Source: Toxorhynchites rutilus septentrionalis (taxonomy: Eukaryota; Arthropoda; Insecta; Diptera; Culicidae). Taken from it: DNA of 64,000 bases. Of the stretch, positions 52,820 through 63,654 are shown piece after piece; the first letter of the stretch is position 1, and every line of letters starts with the position of its first letter. Position numbers and translations under genes: made by a program. The DNA lies in NCBI RefSeq assembly GCF_029784135.1, contig NC_073744.1, positions 82,439,935 through 82,503,934 on the forward strand, in the 5' to 3' direction. The notes under the pieces were generated by a model. It had not been told where the DNA came from. It did no database searches and worked only from the letters and a program-made list of their open reading frames with translations.

Positions 52820-53332
52820 CTCTATCTATAAAGATAAGAAAGTTAGTTTTTTTATTTTACCTGAAATTTTGGTCACCCCATTTTCGACAACATTCAAAAA
52901 GCGCTGCATCAAATACAAAAAATATCTTCCACAATGTTGTATTTCGCGCTTTCTATCTAAGTTGCATCAGAGTGACCATTAAACAACGGGTTTTTTTTGC
53001 TCTAACTTTTATATTTCGAATTCTACATCAAAGCTGTCTGTCTTATAGAGCTTATCAAGACCAACATTTTGCGGTGCAGAACTTATCAATATCTTAATCC
53101 TACTCAAAGTTATTGTACCATAAAAACTCGTGATTTCAATTTTAATTTACTGAAATATAAAAAATAACATAGTTGTGAAAATCTCACATTATGTAGAGTA
53201 AATTATGCTCTTTTAAATCCCGCCAATATTTTTTTATGTCTGGCACAGAATGAACGAAAAACAAATGAAAAGCGGTTTTGGGGAAAACATCAATAACTTT
53301 GAGCAGAATGCCTCTTCTGGACCATTGTGCAA
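52820..53332. mobile_element. Palindromic MITE copy 2, right part
   Basis: Continues 45290-45404. Shares TTTTGGTCACCC, TTGCTCTAACTTTTAT, TTTTGCGGTGCAGAAC and the end TCTGGACCATTGTGCA with the element at 39325-40002. Confidence 0.65.
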
Positions 53333-54439
53333 TGAAAATAATAGTGTAGGTTTGAAAAATAATGATAATGTGAATTGATGTGAATCTCGAATGAATATCA
53401 TTACTGGTAATGTCAATACGGATGATCGTGTATGGGCCGCCAAGAGGAAAAACAACAACATGACCTGTCTACTGATGGCGGCCAAAAATTGCAAAAACTG
53501 TTTTTATCGCCATGCACCGCTTACCTTAACTTTCAAGCTCATTAACATTCAAATGAGCCGTCGTAAACCGGAACCTCTTCCGACGTGAGCGGAATATCGT
53601 TCCTCAAGGAAAGGCCGAGTGAAGGAAAGTTGCAAACCATTTTGCAATCTGCTAAAATGTACAGATTAGATTGGGGGTTTCAGGTTCAAGAGTTCAGGAG
53701 TTCAATAACATTTACTATATTCCCGCAACGCGAGGACATCCACAAATGAAATATCACATTCAGCGGCGTAGTGAGGGTAGACAGCGTCCCCGGCGAACTG
53801 TATATAGTATGGCGCCCCAAAAAATACCATTTTTCGATTTTTTCACTAGTTTTGAGATTGTGACATTTTGAGAAAACTATTCACTTATACCGATATTCAC
53901 CTGAAGCAGGCTAGAAGTAACATTACCAGCTTCACTTATTCTCTAGTCAAATCTTTGCCTTGCGTGCTTTAGCTGAAGCAAAATGATTACAATTGCATCT
54001 AAATCAAGGTCTGCTAGCGATTCTTTCTCGATCGAAAGAATTGCCAAGCCATTATGTCGGTCTTGGTTTTATTTAGAACGCAGATAATTTTTAATCAATT
54101 TTTCTTTTTTGAAACTGCGTTCGCACGAAGCGCGGTAAATGCCATTTTTATTTTAATGTAAACCAGACTAGCTGGCTCTTTCATCCCAGTGCAAAAATTG
54201 CTCAGCCTACATTTTCGAAGACTCACTCGTTTCGCTTCGAGTAGGACTATTTCGGCATTCGCCGTCAACACGACTAGTTCAACAATTCAATTCTAGCAAA
54301 TGGTTATTCTAGTTGACGTAACGAAAAGAAGAAAAAAAGCAAAACATGATTTCAATATGACAGTTATATAGTGTTTTTGAAATTAGTTTCTAGGTATTGA
54401 AGAGTGTGTGTGTGTGTATCACACAGGCGATTTACAGCC
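53333..54439. other. 1.1 kb, no supported gene
   Basis: A 65-codon frame at 53391-53588 (MNIITGNVNTDDRVWAAKRK) begins with an ATG in less AT-rich sequence but has no recognisable motif. A short (GT)n run lies at about 54404. Confidence 0.4.
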
Positions 54440-54590
54440 CTATTCAGTATTCCTACACATTTACAATTTCGCTTTCCCTATTTCGAACGTTTTGCCCCTT
54501 TAATGTTCTAAAATAAACAGATCAAACGAAATACAGAATGTAATTTCATCAAGTCGAAATATTTCGAATTGATCGAAATACAAAATGTGA
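54440..54590. mobile_element. Small inverted-repeat element, copy 2
   Basis: Shares CCCTATT, TTTAATGTTCTA, AGATCAAACGAAATACAGAA and TTGATCGAAATACA with 17950-18146. Non-coding. Confidence 0.45.
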
Positions 54591-54611
54591 GTGGAAATAT
54601 ACCTGGTAATC

Positions 54612-55518
54612 TATTTATTTCTTTATTTCTTTATTTCTTTTCTTTAAACCATCTGACTCACACTTGGTCTTAATGATTTTCTTAAAACTAAACGACACTA
54701 CTAAATCAAAATACAATGGTCCAACAAAATAAAACAATACAAAGATTTCATCTACGAGTGAGTCGTCTGTAAAAGGTGTCCGAAGAGATATTAAAGTCAA
54801 ATAAGTCGAACACATCATTGAAACGGACTGACATAAAACGAACAGGATTGTGCAACGCATAGTTCACACTGCGTCCCTCAAGATACAAAAAGTTTCTGGT
54901 ACGAAGAATACGTTCAGGCGCATACATATTAATTTGCTCCAACAGTGCAGGGCAGTCGATTTCTCCGGTCAAAAGTTTGGCGACAAACATAGCCTGAGCG
55001 TTGAAACGTCTCCTTTCCAGCGTCTCCAGTCCCAAGAGTTGGCAACGAGCCTCGTACGGTGGCAAGTTTAGTGGATCCCGCCACGGAAGATTCCGGAGAG
55101 CATGTCGCACAAATTTCCGCTGAATAGACTCAATCCTACAAATCCAGTTAGTTTGAAACGGGCACCAGACAACTGCACTAAACTCCAGTGTAGATCGAAC
55201 TAGCGAGCAGTATAGAGATCGAAGACAGTGTGGATCACGAAATTCACTTGTAATTTTATGAACGAATCCCAACTGCCGGTTGGCTTTAGCAATAATTTCG
55301 TTGAAGTGCAGTCGGAAACTGAGCGCATTATCAAGGGTCACTCCAAGGTCACGGATGTGACTCACTCGCGACAGAACTTGACCAGAAATGGAGTAGTTAA
55401 ACACTATTGGCTTGAGCTTCCGGTGAAACGAAATAGTGTTGCATTTCGAGATACTGAGCGACATCATATTCCTCAAGCACCATTCTTCAAAGCGGTTGAC
55501 CAGATCCTGATCGTTGAT
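54612..55518 (-). pseudogene. 5'-truncated LINE relic, C-terminal part
   Basis: The minus-strand frame from 55519 down to the stop at 54748 holds the region after the catalytic YADD of a Jockey/CR1-type reverse transcriptase (INDQDLVNRFEEWCLRNM, then VRHALRNLPWRDPLNLPPYE, TLERRRFNAQAMFVAKLLTG). It aligns with the C-terminus of the LINE at 34964-38419 but is a different family member. It ends in an (AAAGAAAT)-type tail (54612-54650 on the plus strand). About 250 codons remain open; truncation at the 5' side is typical of failed target-primed reverse transcription. Confidence 0.85.
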
Positions 55519-55752
55519 ACATGCATGTTGTGCTCCCGTAGGCGAGTGGTTAGCGTCCCACATTGTCATGCCGGGGGTTCGGGTTCGATTCCCGTTCTGG
55601 CCGGGGGACTCTTTGTCAAAAAAATTTCTTCCGACTTGCACTGTGACCACGCGTATTCTAGAGCTTGCCACTCCAGAATACATTCAAGGCGTGTTATCCG
55701 GCATAGCAATCTCAACTAGGTGCTACTAACAAAAATGACGCAAAGTAATACC

Positions 55753-56253
55753 TTGTAAGGGGGGTCCTGTGCGAGCCTTTTAAAATCGCCGACTTTTGCG
55801 CCAGAGGACCAATGTCCTCTGTCGGGATTTGGATTGATTGTTGCCCGGACCAGCGCGTACCGTAGGCCTCGCTACAGTATCCTCCTTCAAATTGTGGCTT
55901 GCCACACTTCCCAATTTGCTGACGAGAATTTCGAAAAGTTTCTCTGTCGTTTTGAGGAACCCAATCTTTCTTTCTAACCAAAACTAAATAAGAAAATGTT
56001 ACTAATTTTAAAATAAACCGCTAATGTTTTAATAAAAAATTAACCAAATCTTTTTCCAGAAATTTTCCGAATCTTTGTTTCTTATTTTCGTCAAAACACC
56101 TAACTCCTTTTCCCAAAAATTCCAAATTGCTTGTGACGTCACTCTTTACGTGTTTTCTTAACTCTATGATTCTCCTACTAACACAATATTTTGTCCCTAC
56201 TAATTGGTGTCGTTTTACGCGTAACTGTGGTGGTGGTCCGTTATATAGCGTTC
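55753..56253 (+). repeat. Left arm of the foldback element (501 bp)
   Basis: Pairs with 56663-57163. Starts TTGTAAGGGGGGTCC and ends GTTATATAGCGTTC. Long arms like these can form a large hairpin and are hard to assemble. Confidence 0.9.
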
Positions 56254-56662
56254 TGTTTCAGGGTACTCACTCTATTTGATGTTTCAATACCGGGATGAGC
56301 TCACCCGTGCAGCAACGGTGGGGTTTTCGAATGGTGGAGCAGCGTGATGATTTATTCCGCTCCGACACTAAAACTCTCACCGACGTGAGTTCCGGTAAAT
56401 CTCGCTGGCGTTGGTGGACTTTCCCGTCCTGAGCTTACCGTGTTGGAGTAGGGTCACGTGTAGCGTGCGACTCACACGGGGCCGAGCTTCCCTTCCGTTG
56501 ACCAACGCGCTCCAGAATGGTCTATAGTGGTACGCAACCACGAGGCGATAGACCACTCCAGGGGATTTACCGTAGCACCAAGATCTCACAGCGATGGCTG
56601 ATCGCCGGAACGCAAGCGCAGTCCCGACTAGGACTCGGGCACGTAAATGTAACCTGTACACG

Positions 56663-57163
56663 GAACGCTATATAACGGACCACCACCACAGTTACGCGTA
56701 AAACGACACCAATTAGTAGGGACAAAATATTGTGTTAGTAGGAGAATCATAGAGTTAGGAAAACACGTAAAGAGTGACGTCACAAGCAATTTGGAAATTT
56801 TAGGAAAATGAGTTAGGTGTTTTGACGAAAATAAGAAACAAAGATTCGGAAAATTTCTGGAAAAAGATTTGGTTAATTTTTTATTAAAACATTAGCGGTT
56901 TATTTTAAAATTAGTAACATTTTTTTATTTAGTTTCGGTTAGAAAGAAAGATTGGGTTCCTCAAAACGACAGAGAAACTTTTCGAAATTCTCGTCAGCAA
57001 ATTGGGAAGTGTGGCAAGCCGCAATTTGAAGGAGGATACTGTAGCGAGGCCTACGGTACGCGCTGGTCCGGGCAACAATCAATCCGAATCCCGACAGAGG
57101 ACATTGGTCCTCTGGCGCAAAAGTCGGCAATTTTAAAAGGCTCGCACAGGACCCCCCTTACAA
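56663..57163 (-). repeat. Right arm of the foldback element (501 bp)
   Basis: Inverted copy of 55753-56253; starts GAACGCTATATAACGGACCA and ends GGACCCCCCTTACAA. Confidence 0.9.
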
Positions 57164-57228
57164 CCTATGTTGAGAAGGCAAAAGTTGCACTGGGAACGTT
57201 AGTGCCGTCCAAGAATAAGAACATGCAT

Positions 57229-57844
57229 ACATGATGCGTGAGAGAGAAACAAATTCAGTCTTGGGGGAGTCACTTCTATATGCCGTGAAGTCCATTTTTC
57301 GGTGAAGAATGAAATGAGCACGGAGCGTCGTTAGAACAGTTAGTGACGAGAGGACCCGAATGACTTTTGATTTATGTTGACGAAGAACTGCTGAAAGAAG
57401 CAAAAACTCATCTTCAATTGGATGCGGGGACCGATAACTTCATAGTCCCCTGACTGTCCTCAGTTGAACAAGACTTAGCCGTGCCCCGTTGGCCGCGGTA
57501 TTGGTTTCATGTACGGACAGGAGTAACTATTCTTGATGGATGTTTTTTGCTCAATTGAAAGAAGAAATAAAAAACGGAGAAAAAATCGCTATTGAAAATT
57601 CTTGGATTTTGGAGCTCCAAGGGTTCAGCGTTCCCGGCGAATGCCGGGTTTGCCACCCGCACACTACGCTGTTGTTCACATTGTCAATGTTCGTCAATGT
57701 TCACTTAAACATCATCGAACCCTGCACTTATTTCATATCTTGTTGCACGACATTTGTGATTAGATGTGAGAAAGTAAAACACTGTGATGAAAATATAATC
57801 AGTAGGACGAGAAGAGTGATGCTGAGTTATTGAATCATTGTTTA
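57229..57844. other. Non-coding stretch
   Basis: No supported gene. Short frames (81 codons minus at 57158-57403; 97 codons plus at 57540-57833) show no family motifs. Confidence 0.45.
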
Positions 57845-58535
57845 TAGTAATGTGATACCTAAGAGGGGGAGCTGCCATACAAATGAAAGACAAATTTCTG
57901 AATAAGTCGAATCAAGTAAATCGAACCAAATGTGGAATATAGAGATTTTAGGGAGCAGAGGTGGGAAAGGAGCCAACCAAACATGACAATTGAAAATTTT
58001 CGGGAAACTCTGGAGGAAAATGGGAAAATTTGAAAAATTCAATTCGCTTGTGTTCTACAATTACATATTGACAAGCGTTGTTAGTCCATTTGATGTTTGC
58101 AATAACGAAATTGATCTTCGTTCGAAAGTGGAAATGGATTTTAATGTAACGCACTCCTATATCGTCTTCTACCTATATAAATAAAAATGGATCGCCGAAT
58201 GTGTTGATGAGAGCAAAACTCGAGAAAGGAATTGTCCGATTTAGGGCTGTCTTCATTCTATCATATTTTCTGTATCAAACATTAATTCCATGTAACGGAG
58301 AAACATGTTATTTGCAAGTGGATGAAATATCTTGCACGAGAATTGTGTATGAAAATAATCTGATATTATAATGTCGAGTTTTGCTAGAACTACTGAATAA
58401 TTTTAAAGAGTAGATTAGAAGATCAATCAATGAACAGTTCTGCGATTGACCCATGAACTTGTGCTTAGTAAGAAAACGTGGATGTGGTAACGAAACATAA
58501 ATTTTGGGCCGGACGAAGTTTGCCGGGTCAGCTAG
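57845..58535 (+). mobile_element. Dispersed non-autonomous repeat, copy B
   Basis: Inverted relative to 7972-9990. Shared blocks include CGCACTCCTATATCGTCTTC, TATATAAATAAAAATGGATC, GCCGAATGTGTTGATGAG, GCAAGTGGATGAAA and the terminal GCCGGGTCAGCTAGT. Only the terminal subrepeat seems present, so this copy is shorter. No coding capacity. Confidence 0.65.
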
Positions 58536-59929
58536 TTATGTACAAAGAAACTCGGAAAAGGGGTATAGAACCCTCATTATGATATGTGTGACCACTCGAC
58601 CACAGGAGCACCAAATTAGAATGCCCATTTGAACTGATTTTTCAGCAATATTTGTTGTTAAATAGGCCATGTAAAACAAAGTCTCAACAAAGTTTTCCTT
58701 CTTCTCTTTGCCCTGATCTCCATTGCAGACATTAGTTCCCCCTTTGGATTGAGTGAAATTTGTCAGCAATAATCCGCTGTCTTTTTTGTTCGAAAATGTA
58801 AACCATTCGTCGTTTCCGTTACAATACTGCTTCATCAAGATTACTCATGGGTTGATATTGAACTATGCAAAGAGATATGGAATTAGATTTTGCAGTAGAA
58901 CGCATCGAAACAATGCATATGATTCCAGAAACTATATAAAATGTAGACCGTATAAAGCCGACGATTGAACGAATGGCAAACACAAACGTAACACAATTTA
59001 TGTTGCAAAATTTAAAAAAAATCCCATAATATTTAAGAACACTTTTCGTAATCATTTTTACGGCATTCGTCTTTTCGTTCCACCCAGCATCTCACATCTT
59101 ATTGTCATGGATATTGCTGCTTGTCGCAAGTATCGCGAATTACCCCGTAATTAGGTTAGCTATGACAGCCCGACAAGCGATGTAAAACAATTTTTATAAT
59201 GGTTTATTCATGACGTTGCTCCTCAGCGCTAGAGAACACGATAAACGGTTCGGTGAATACAGGATCTGGTGAAAATCGTTGTTTTTATATTATATTTTCA
59301 AGACGACATTTTATGCCATTCTTCCACAGCTGTGAATAGATACGAAACAGTTTCGTTTTGTCCTGCAAGTTGCGTTTAAATGGAACGATCACGTTTTTTT
59401 CCGATAAAGAACTACGGAGAGGATTTTCCTTTGTTTCGGTCACCAAAAACGTAATAACCTAAAAAACATTAGGGAATGGAAATGTAATTTGACAGGAAAG
59501 TCCGCTGAAGCCGCTGCAATAAAACTGACAATTTTAATAAGATATCTGTTCCATTTTCTAGATGATTCAATAATACTCGCGTTTCCACAAAATTCGCTAA
59601 TAGACAACTGAGCTCATTCCTGCAATAGCATTATTTCTCCATTACTGTGTAGATGCCCAATCCTTTGTTCATTGGAATGTGCCTGGCTATCTTATTTTAT
59701 ATATTTTAGGTGCATTAAAGAGGGCACATTATTTTGCGGCTATTATAACCCTCCCTAGAATTTGATAAAAGAAAATTGAATTGTCCCTGTTTCGATCTGA
59801 CGAGAAAGTAAAGCCTAATTTTTGAAGGAGTGTATCGAAAATAAGCTGTTTTTGTATTTTTAATCTTAAAACCCATTTTTAATGATCAATCAAACAAGGA
59901 AACCGTTAGGCAATTTTTTAAACTTTTTT
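58536..59929. other. 1.4 kb AT-rich stretch, no gene
   Basis: Frames of 70-100 codons on both strands (for example 58536-58838 minus, 58753-58968 plus) overlap each other and lack motifs. No terminal repeats recognised. Confidence 0.45.
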
Positions 59930-60720
59930 TTTACTTCCTCTTACAGTATGAGGAGAAAACCAAAAAACTGAAAAACAAAAAAGTGATTTTCGAAAATATG
60001 TTCTGACCTTCGACTTAATGCCTTCCATTAGGTTTTGTACAGTGGGTCGATCGGCTTTCTTGCATGCAGCATTCCAGTTTATCTTGAATTCCACCATGGG
60101 ATTGTTGATCTTCCCATCATTTTCGAAGATTCGCTTGACGAAAGCCCAGTATCTCACGATCGAACGAAGCTGGGAGCAGTTTGGCGGATTGATGTCTTTA
60201 TTAGCAACATTACATAATTATCCTTAAACCACTTTAGATGTAAAATCTGGCCACTAAAGTGGTGGAGTGCTATGTTTTTTGTATAGCGGAGGCAGCCTTT
60301 TCTGCAAACACTCAGATTGGTACATATCTGGTCTTATTGTTCCTTTTGTGTAGAAACTTGAGGACTTTTTCCACCCGAATTGAAAACCTGAAAAATTTCT
60401 CATGGTCAGTCACATCCTCGCCAATGAATGTGGTGTAAAATTGTGGTCCCGAAAGAGGTTTTGAGTCCTTTTTAACGTAAGTTTCATCATCCATCACAAT
60501 ACACGCATTAGATTTCAGAAAAAGTCGATGATACAGCTTTCAGACTCTTGTTTTCGCTCGTGATTTTTGTTAAACTTTTCGTTTTGATATTTTTTGCTTC
60601 TTGTATGTCTTCAGGTTGTTCCGATTTCTGATCCGCTGCACCATTCCGACCGTCGTCCCAACTTTTGAGGTTGATTACTTTCCGGTACAGATCGGGGTTG
60701 AAAGCAGTGTTGTCACACAT
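59930..60720 (-). pseudogene. Relic of a second DD37E-type transposase
   Basis: Minus-strand pieces in several frames: a basic N-terminal part (LYRKVINLKSWDDGRNG, 60720-60508), the first catalytic motif MMDDETYVKKDSKP (near 60480), then INPPNCSQLRSIVRYWAFVK (near 60190) and PTVQNLMEGIKSKVRTY (near 60020). The order follows the DD37E transposase at 23048, but identity is low, so it is a distinct family. The third acid is Val in RSIVRYW. The second Asp region (FWPD...) is not apparent. TIRs not found. Confidence 0.75.
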
Positions 60721-60763
60721 ATATATTTATCTCGAAAGGTACAGATTTCTTCAGATTCTTGTA

Positions 60764-62068
60764 CAGGGTTTTCCATTTCGGGCTCCCGAAAGTATACAGC
60801 CCTGCGCTGACAACCGTTTGACATAGCTGTCAACCAAAGCGTCATATCGTTAGTTGAATGTCTGCCATTTTACCATATGGATCGTTTTAGCATCGCACAA
60901 CGTGTTAATTTTGTTAAATTATACTTTAAAAATGATGAAAAACCGGCAAATGTTTTGCGAGCATTACGGACGGATTTTGGTCGTCATGGACGGCCTACAG
61001 AGCACACAATCGCTAATGTAGTGAGTAAATTCGAACAAACTGGATCCGTAGCGGATATTGTGAAACCTGTGCATCATCGTAATGTGCGTTCGGCCGAAAA
61101 TATTGCTGCTGTTGCTGCCAGTATGGAGGATGACCCGAATGTTTCGATTCCACGGCGTGCTCAGCAATTGGGCTTGTCAAACACATCATTGTGGCGAATT
61201 TTGCATTTGGACTTGCACCTACATCCATATAAAGTCCAACTGGTACAAAAATTAGAGCGTGGTGACCATGGAATGCGTCGGGCATACGTCGATTGGGCGA
61301 ACGAACAACAGCAGCAAAATGCTGAATTTTCGCATCAAATTTTCTTCAGCGATGAGGCACATTTCGAGCTCAGTGGCTATGTGAACACCCAAAATTTCCG
61401 TATATGAGGCTCAGAAAATCCACACGTGATTGTTGAGAGGCCATTGCATCCGCCAAAAGTCACTGTTTGGTGCGCATTATGGTCTGGTGGAGTCATCGGG
61501 CCGTATTTCTTTGAAAATGAGGACGGCGAGACGGTAACTGTGAATGGTGAGCGCTATGGCCGCATGTTAACCGATTTTTTTTTGCCACAAATTGAAGATA
61601 TGGATACGGATGACATGTGGTTTCAGCAGGACGGCGCAACGTGCCACATAACACGACCGAACATGGCCATATTGCAAACGAAATTTGAGGGACGCATAAT
61701 TTCGCGTTTTGGTGATGCCAATTGGCCGTCCAGATCATGCGATTTGAACCCGCTAGACTTTTTTTTTGTGGGGTTATGCGAAAGACCGTGTCTATGCCAA
61801 CTCTCCGCAAACTCTTGAACATTTGAAAGACAACATTCGTGAAGTTATGACCGAGATACCGCCCCATATGTGCCGAAAAGTTATCGAAAATTACCTGTTC
61901 CGGATCAAGGTGTGCGAGGAAGTCCTAGGTGGACATTTGAATGATGTTGTATTTCACACATAATGGCATAAACCAAACTTCAATTTGAAATGAAAGTTTC
62001 ATCGAAATTCAAATTCTAAGTGTGTTTTATTTCAATTTACTATCGGAATTTAGAGTTGGAAAACCCTG
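60764..62068 (+). mobile_element. DD41D (rosa-type) mariner-like element, copy 2
   Basis: Full-length 1305 bp with TIRs CAGGGTTTTCCA... and ...TGGAAAACCCTG, flanked by TA (60762-60763 and 62069-62070). Very similar to 20871-22081 but keeps the 94 bp lost there. Confidence 0.9.
60877..61963 (+). pseudogene. DD41D transposase, copy 2 (one stop, one frameshift)
   Basis: Starts MDRFSIAQRVNFVKLYFKND, with helix-turn-helix units (PTEHTIANVVSKFEQTG; SIPRRAQQLGLSNTSLWRIL). The catalytic motifs FFSDEAHF, QQDGATCH and NPLDFF are all present, 41 residues between the last two. A TGA at 61405-61407 replaces the Trp seen in copy 1 (NFRIWGS). The T-run at 61759-61767 has 9 T where the frame needs 8, so the C-terminal GYAKDRVYANSP part is out of frame; stop TAA at 61961-61963. 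About 361 codons. Both copies are dead, but by different lesions. Confidence 0.9.
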
Positions 62069-62209
62069 TATTAAAGTACATATAGGTACAGTTTGTCCCA
62101 GTGTCAGCTATAATGTGACACCTTTTTGGGGGTGGGTTTTCAAGATATTTTCAACAGAAATATAGCAATAATGATGGTAGGTCACAGTGATGAAGTTTTT
62201 GTGGATATA

Positions 62210-62700
62210 CGAGGGTCGTTGAAAAAATAAGTTTCAGTGCCTCAGAAATCGCGGAAAATAAAGTTAGTACAAAATCAAGGTGATTTTCGTAATGTACGTC
62301 CTATTTTCTATTTTTACATATAATCGCCGTAATGTTCGTGGCATTTTTCATAGCGTGGCACGAGTTTTTCTATTCCGAGCGCGAACTGTCAAACTTTTTG
62401 AAGTACGATATAACTGCGTCACGAATTTCTTCAGTGTAATCGAATCGTTGACCGCCGAACGCCTGTTTCATCACCGTACTTTTGTGAAGTTTTGGGACGA
62501 TTGAGAACCGCGATTAAGAGCAAAAGGCCAGGTTTATTGACGAAAGGAGTGTTCCTCACCCACGATAATGCGCGGCCTCATTCTGCTCGCGTAACTTAAG
62601 AGCAATTGAAAAAAATCAAATGGACTGTGTTCGAGCATCCTCCTTACTCCCCAGACCTCGCCCTTAGCGGCTATCACTTATTCCCGGTGATGATTTTTTT
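62210..62700. pseudogene. Rearranged mariner (DD34D-type) relic
   Basis: On the plus strand 62525-62690 reads LTHDNARPHSARVT, a stop, then FEHPPYSPDLALSGYHLFP, the second and third catalytic regions of canonical mariner, with Gly at the third Asp. On the minus strand 62500-62345 reads MKQAFGGQRFDYTEEIRDAV followed by ISYFKKFD, the C-terminal part of the same kind of protein. The two pieces face away from the natural order, so an inversion has occurred or two relics are joined. Confidence 0.7.
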
Positions 62701-62995
62701 GTTTTTATATTTTGAGCCATCATATGATTCGTCTCAATCGTCTTTGATTTTCTCTTTAATAATTCGGTTTATGGCTGTGTTGTGCTTGTGCGGAAGCAGA
62801 GAGTTAGGGTGTGACATTGTTCTCTCCGCTCAAATATTAGCGCTCTTGGCTGATCACAATACCGCTCTCTGAGAGATCATACAAGTCTTATGGGCCAAGC
62901 AAAGGCGTATAGGGTTGCTCATATTGCTTTTGAATTTGTATTTCTGCAACGACATAAGTTTGGATGTGAGACCGCACATACATTTCTGATACACA

Positions 62996-63074
62996 AATCA
63001 ATAAATTTAAGATCATAAACCCATTTAGACGCAGATACAGTCTAAATGGATTTATGATGTTAAATTTGTTGATT
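62996..63074. repeat. Hairpin with 35-bp arms
   Basis: The arm 62996-63030 pairs with 63040-63074 at about 32 of 35 positions, with a 9-base loop. Arms contain GATCATAAACCCATTTAGAC and its inverted counterpart GTCTAAATGGATTTATGATG. Could be a tiny MITE or the core of one. Confidence 0.75.
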
Positions 63075-63119
63075 TTAGATTTGTTGAGATGTTCCGAAAT
63101 TTAATGTTAACACAGATGA

Positions 63120-63470
63120 AATTTATAATAGTCGTGACGGTTTTAGAGAAAATCGCTAGGTTACCTTCTTAGGTTTCCTAAATATATAACTCCGACGTCG
63201 TATGTCGCCTGTTTTATTGATTTTAGAGGAATTCTCTCGGTTGGTTCTCAGGTTCTCAGGTTTCCTAAATATTTTCTCCCGACGTAACGATTGGAGTTCG
63301 ATAACAGGTACGCTCGATGATTAACGGAATTCTCTCGGCCACTTTCTTAGGTTTCCCAAACTCTTCCTTATAGGGATTCGACAAAAAGGAAATAATATAA
63401 TGTAAAGCCGGTCCAATTAATTTTACAGGTTTTCCTTCTCAGGTTATCTAAAGATAATCTCTGCCGCGTG
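63120..63470. repeat. Diverged tandem repeat, about 100-bp unit
   Basis: GGAATTCTCTCGG-type and CTTAGGTTTCCTAAA-type blocks recur at about 63145, 63228, 63330 and 63425, with CCGACGT after two of them. Non-coding. Confidence 0.55.
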
Positions 63471-63519
63471 AAATGGCATAGAGGATTTACGGGATTTCGT
63501 TTTGTCGAGTGGTCAATTT

Positions 63520-63640
63520 TTTTCTATTATAGCGACTTTCAACACATTTCGGCTGGTTAGTCACTTTTACTTCAATTTTTGGAAGAATGTCGGGAATGAG
63601 AATTGAACTCATGATCTCTGCGTGAGAGGCAAGTATGGAA
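63520..63640 (-). repeat. tRNA-derived SINE, family A, copy 4 (minus, decayed)
   Basis: Contains inverted GAGAATTGAACTCATGATCT (box B region) and ATGTCGGGAATGAG as in the other family-A copies; the box A side is degraded or missing after about 63635. Confidence 0.65.
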
Positions 63641-63654
63641 AAGATCATTCGCTC

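Larger units (their letters stand above)
55753..57163. mobile_element. 1.41-kb foldback element with 501-bp arms
   Basis: Arms 55753-56253 and 56663-57163 are inverted copies of equal length, differing by roughly a dozen bases. Termini are TTGTAAGGGGGGTCCTGTGC. CC on both sides (55751-55752 and 57164-57165) may be a 2-bp target duplication. Each arm carries the same open frame outward-in (contains KDWVPQNDRETFRNSRQQ), so it is read on both strands. The 409-bp core (56254-56662) is GC-rich and has no recognised transposase. Non-autonomous; superfamily unknown. Confidence 0.9.
55527..57220 (+). repeat. tRNA-derived SINE, family C, copy 2, interrupted by a foldback element
   Basis: SINE sequence occupies 55527-55752 and 57164-57220 and is continuous when the intervening element is skipped. 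Box A (GTAGGCGAGTGGTTAGCGTC) and box B (GGGTTCGATTCCCG) are present. The target duplication is ACATGCAT (55519-55526 and 57221-57228). It inserted at the truncated 5' edge of the LINE relic. Confidence 0.85.

Noticed and set aside
54600..54660. Simple microsatellite
   Set aside because: The AAAGAAAT-type repeats are the 3' tail of the minus-strand LINE relic.
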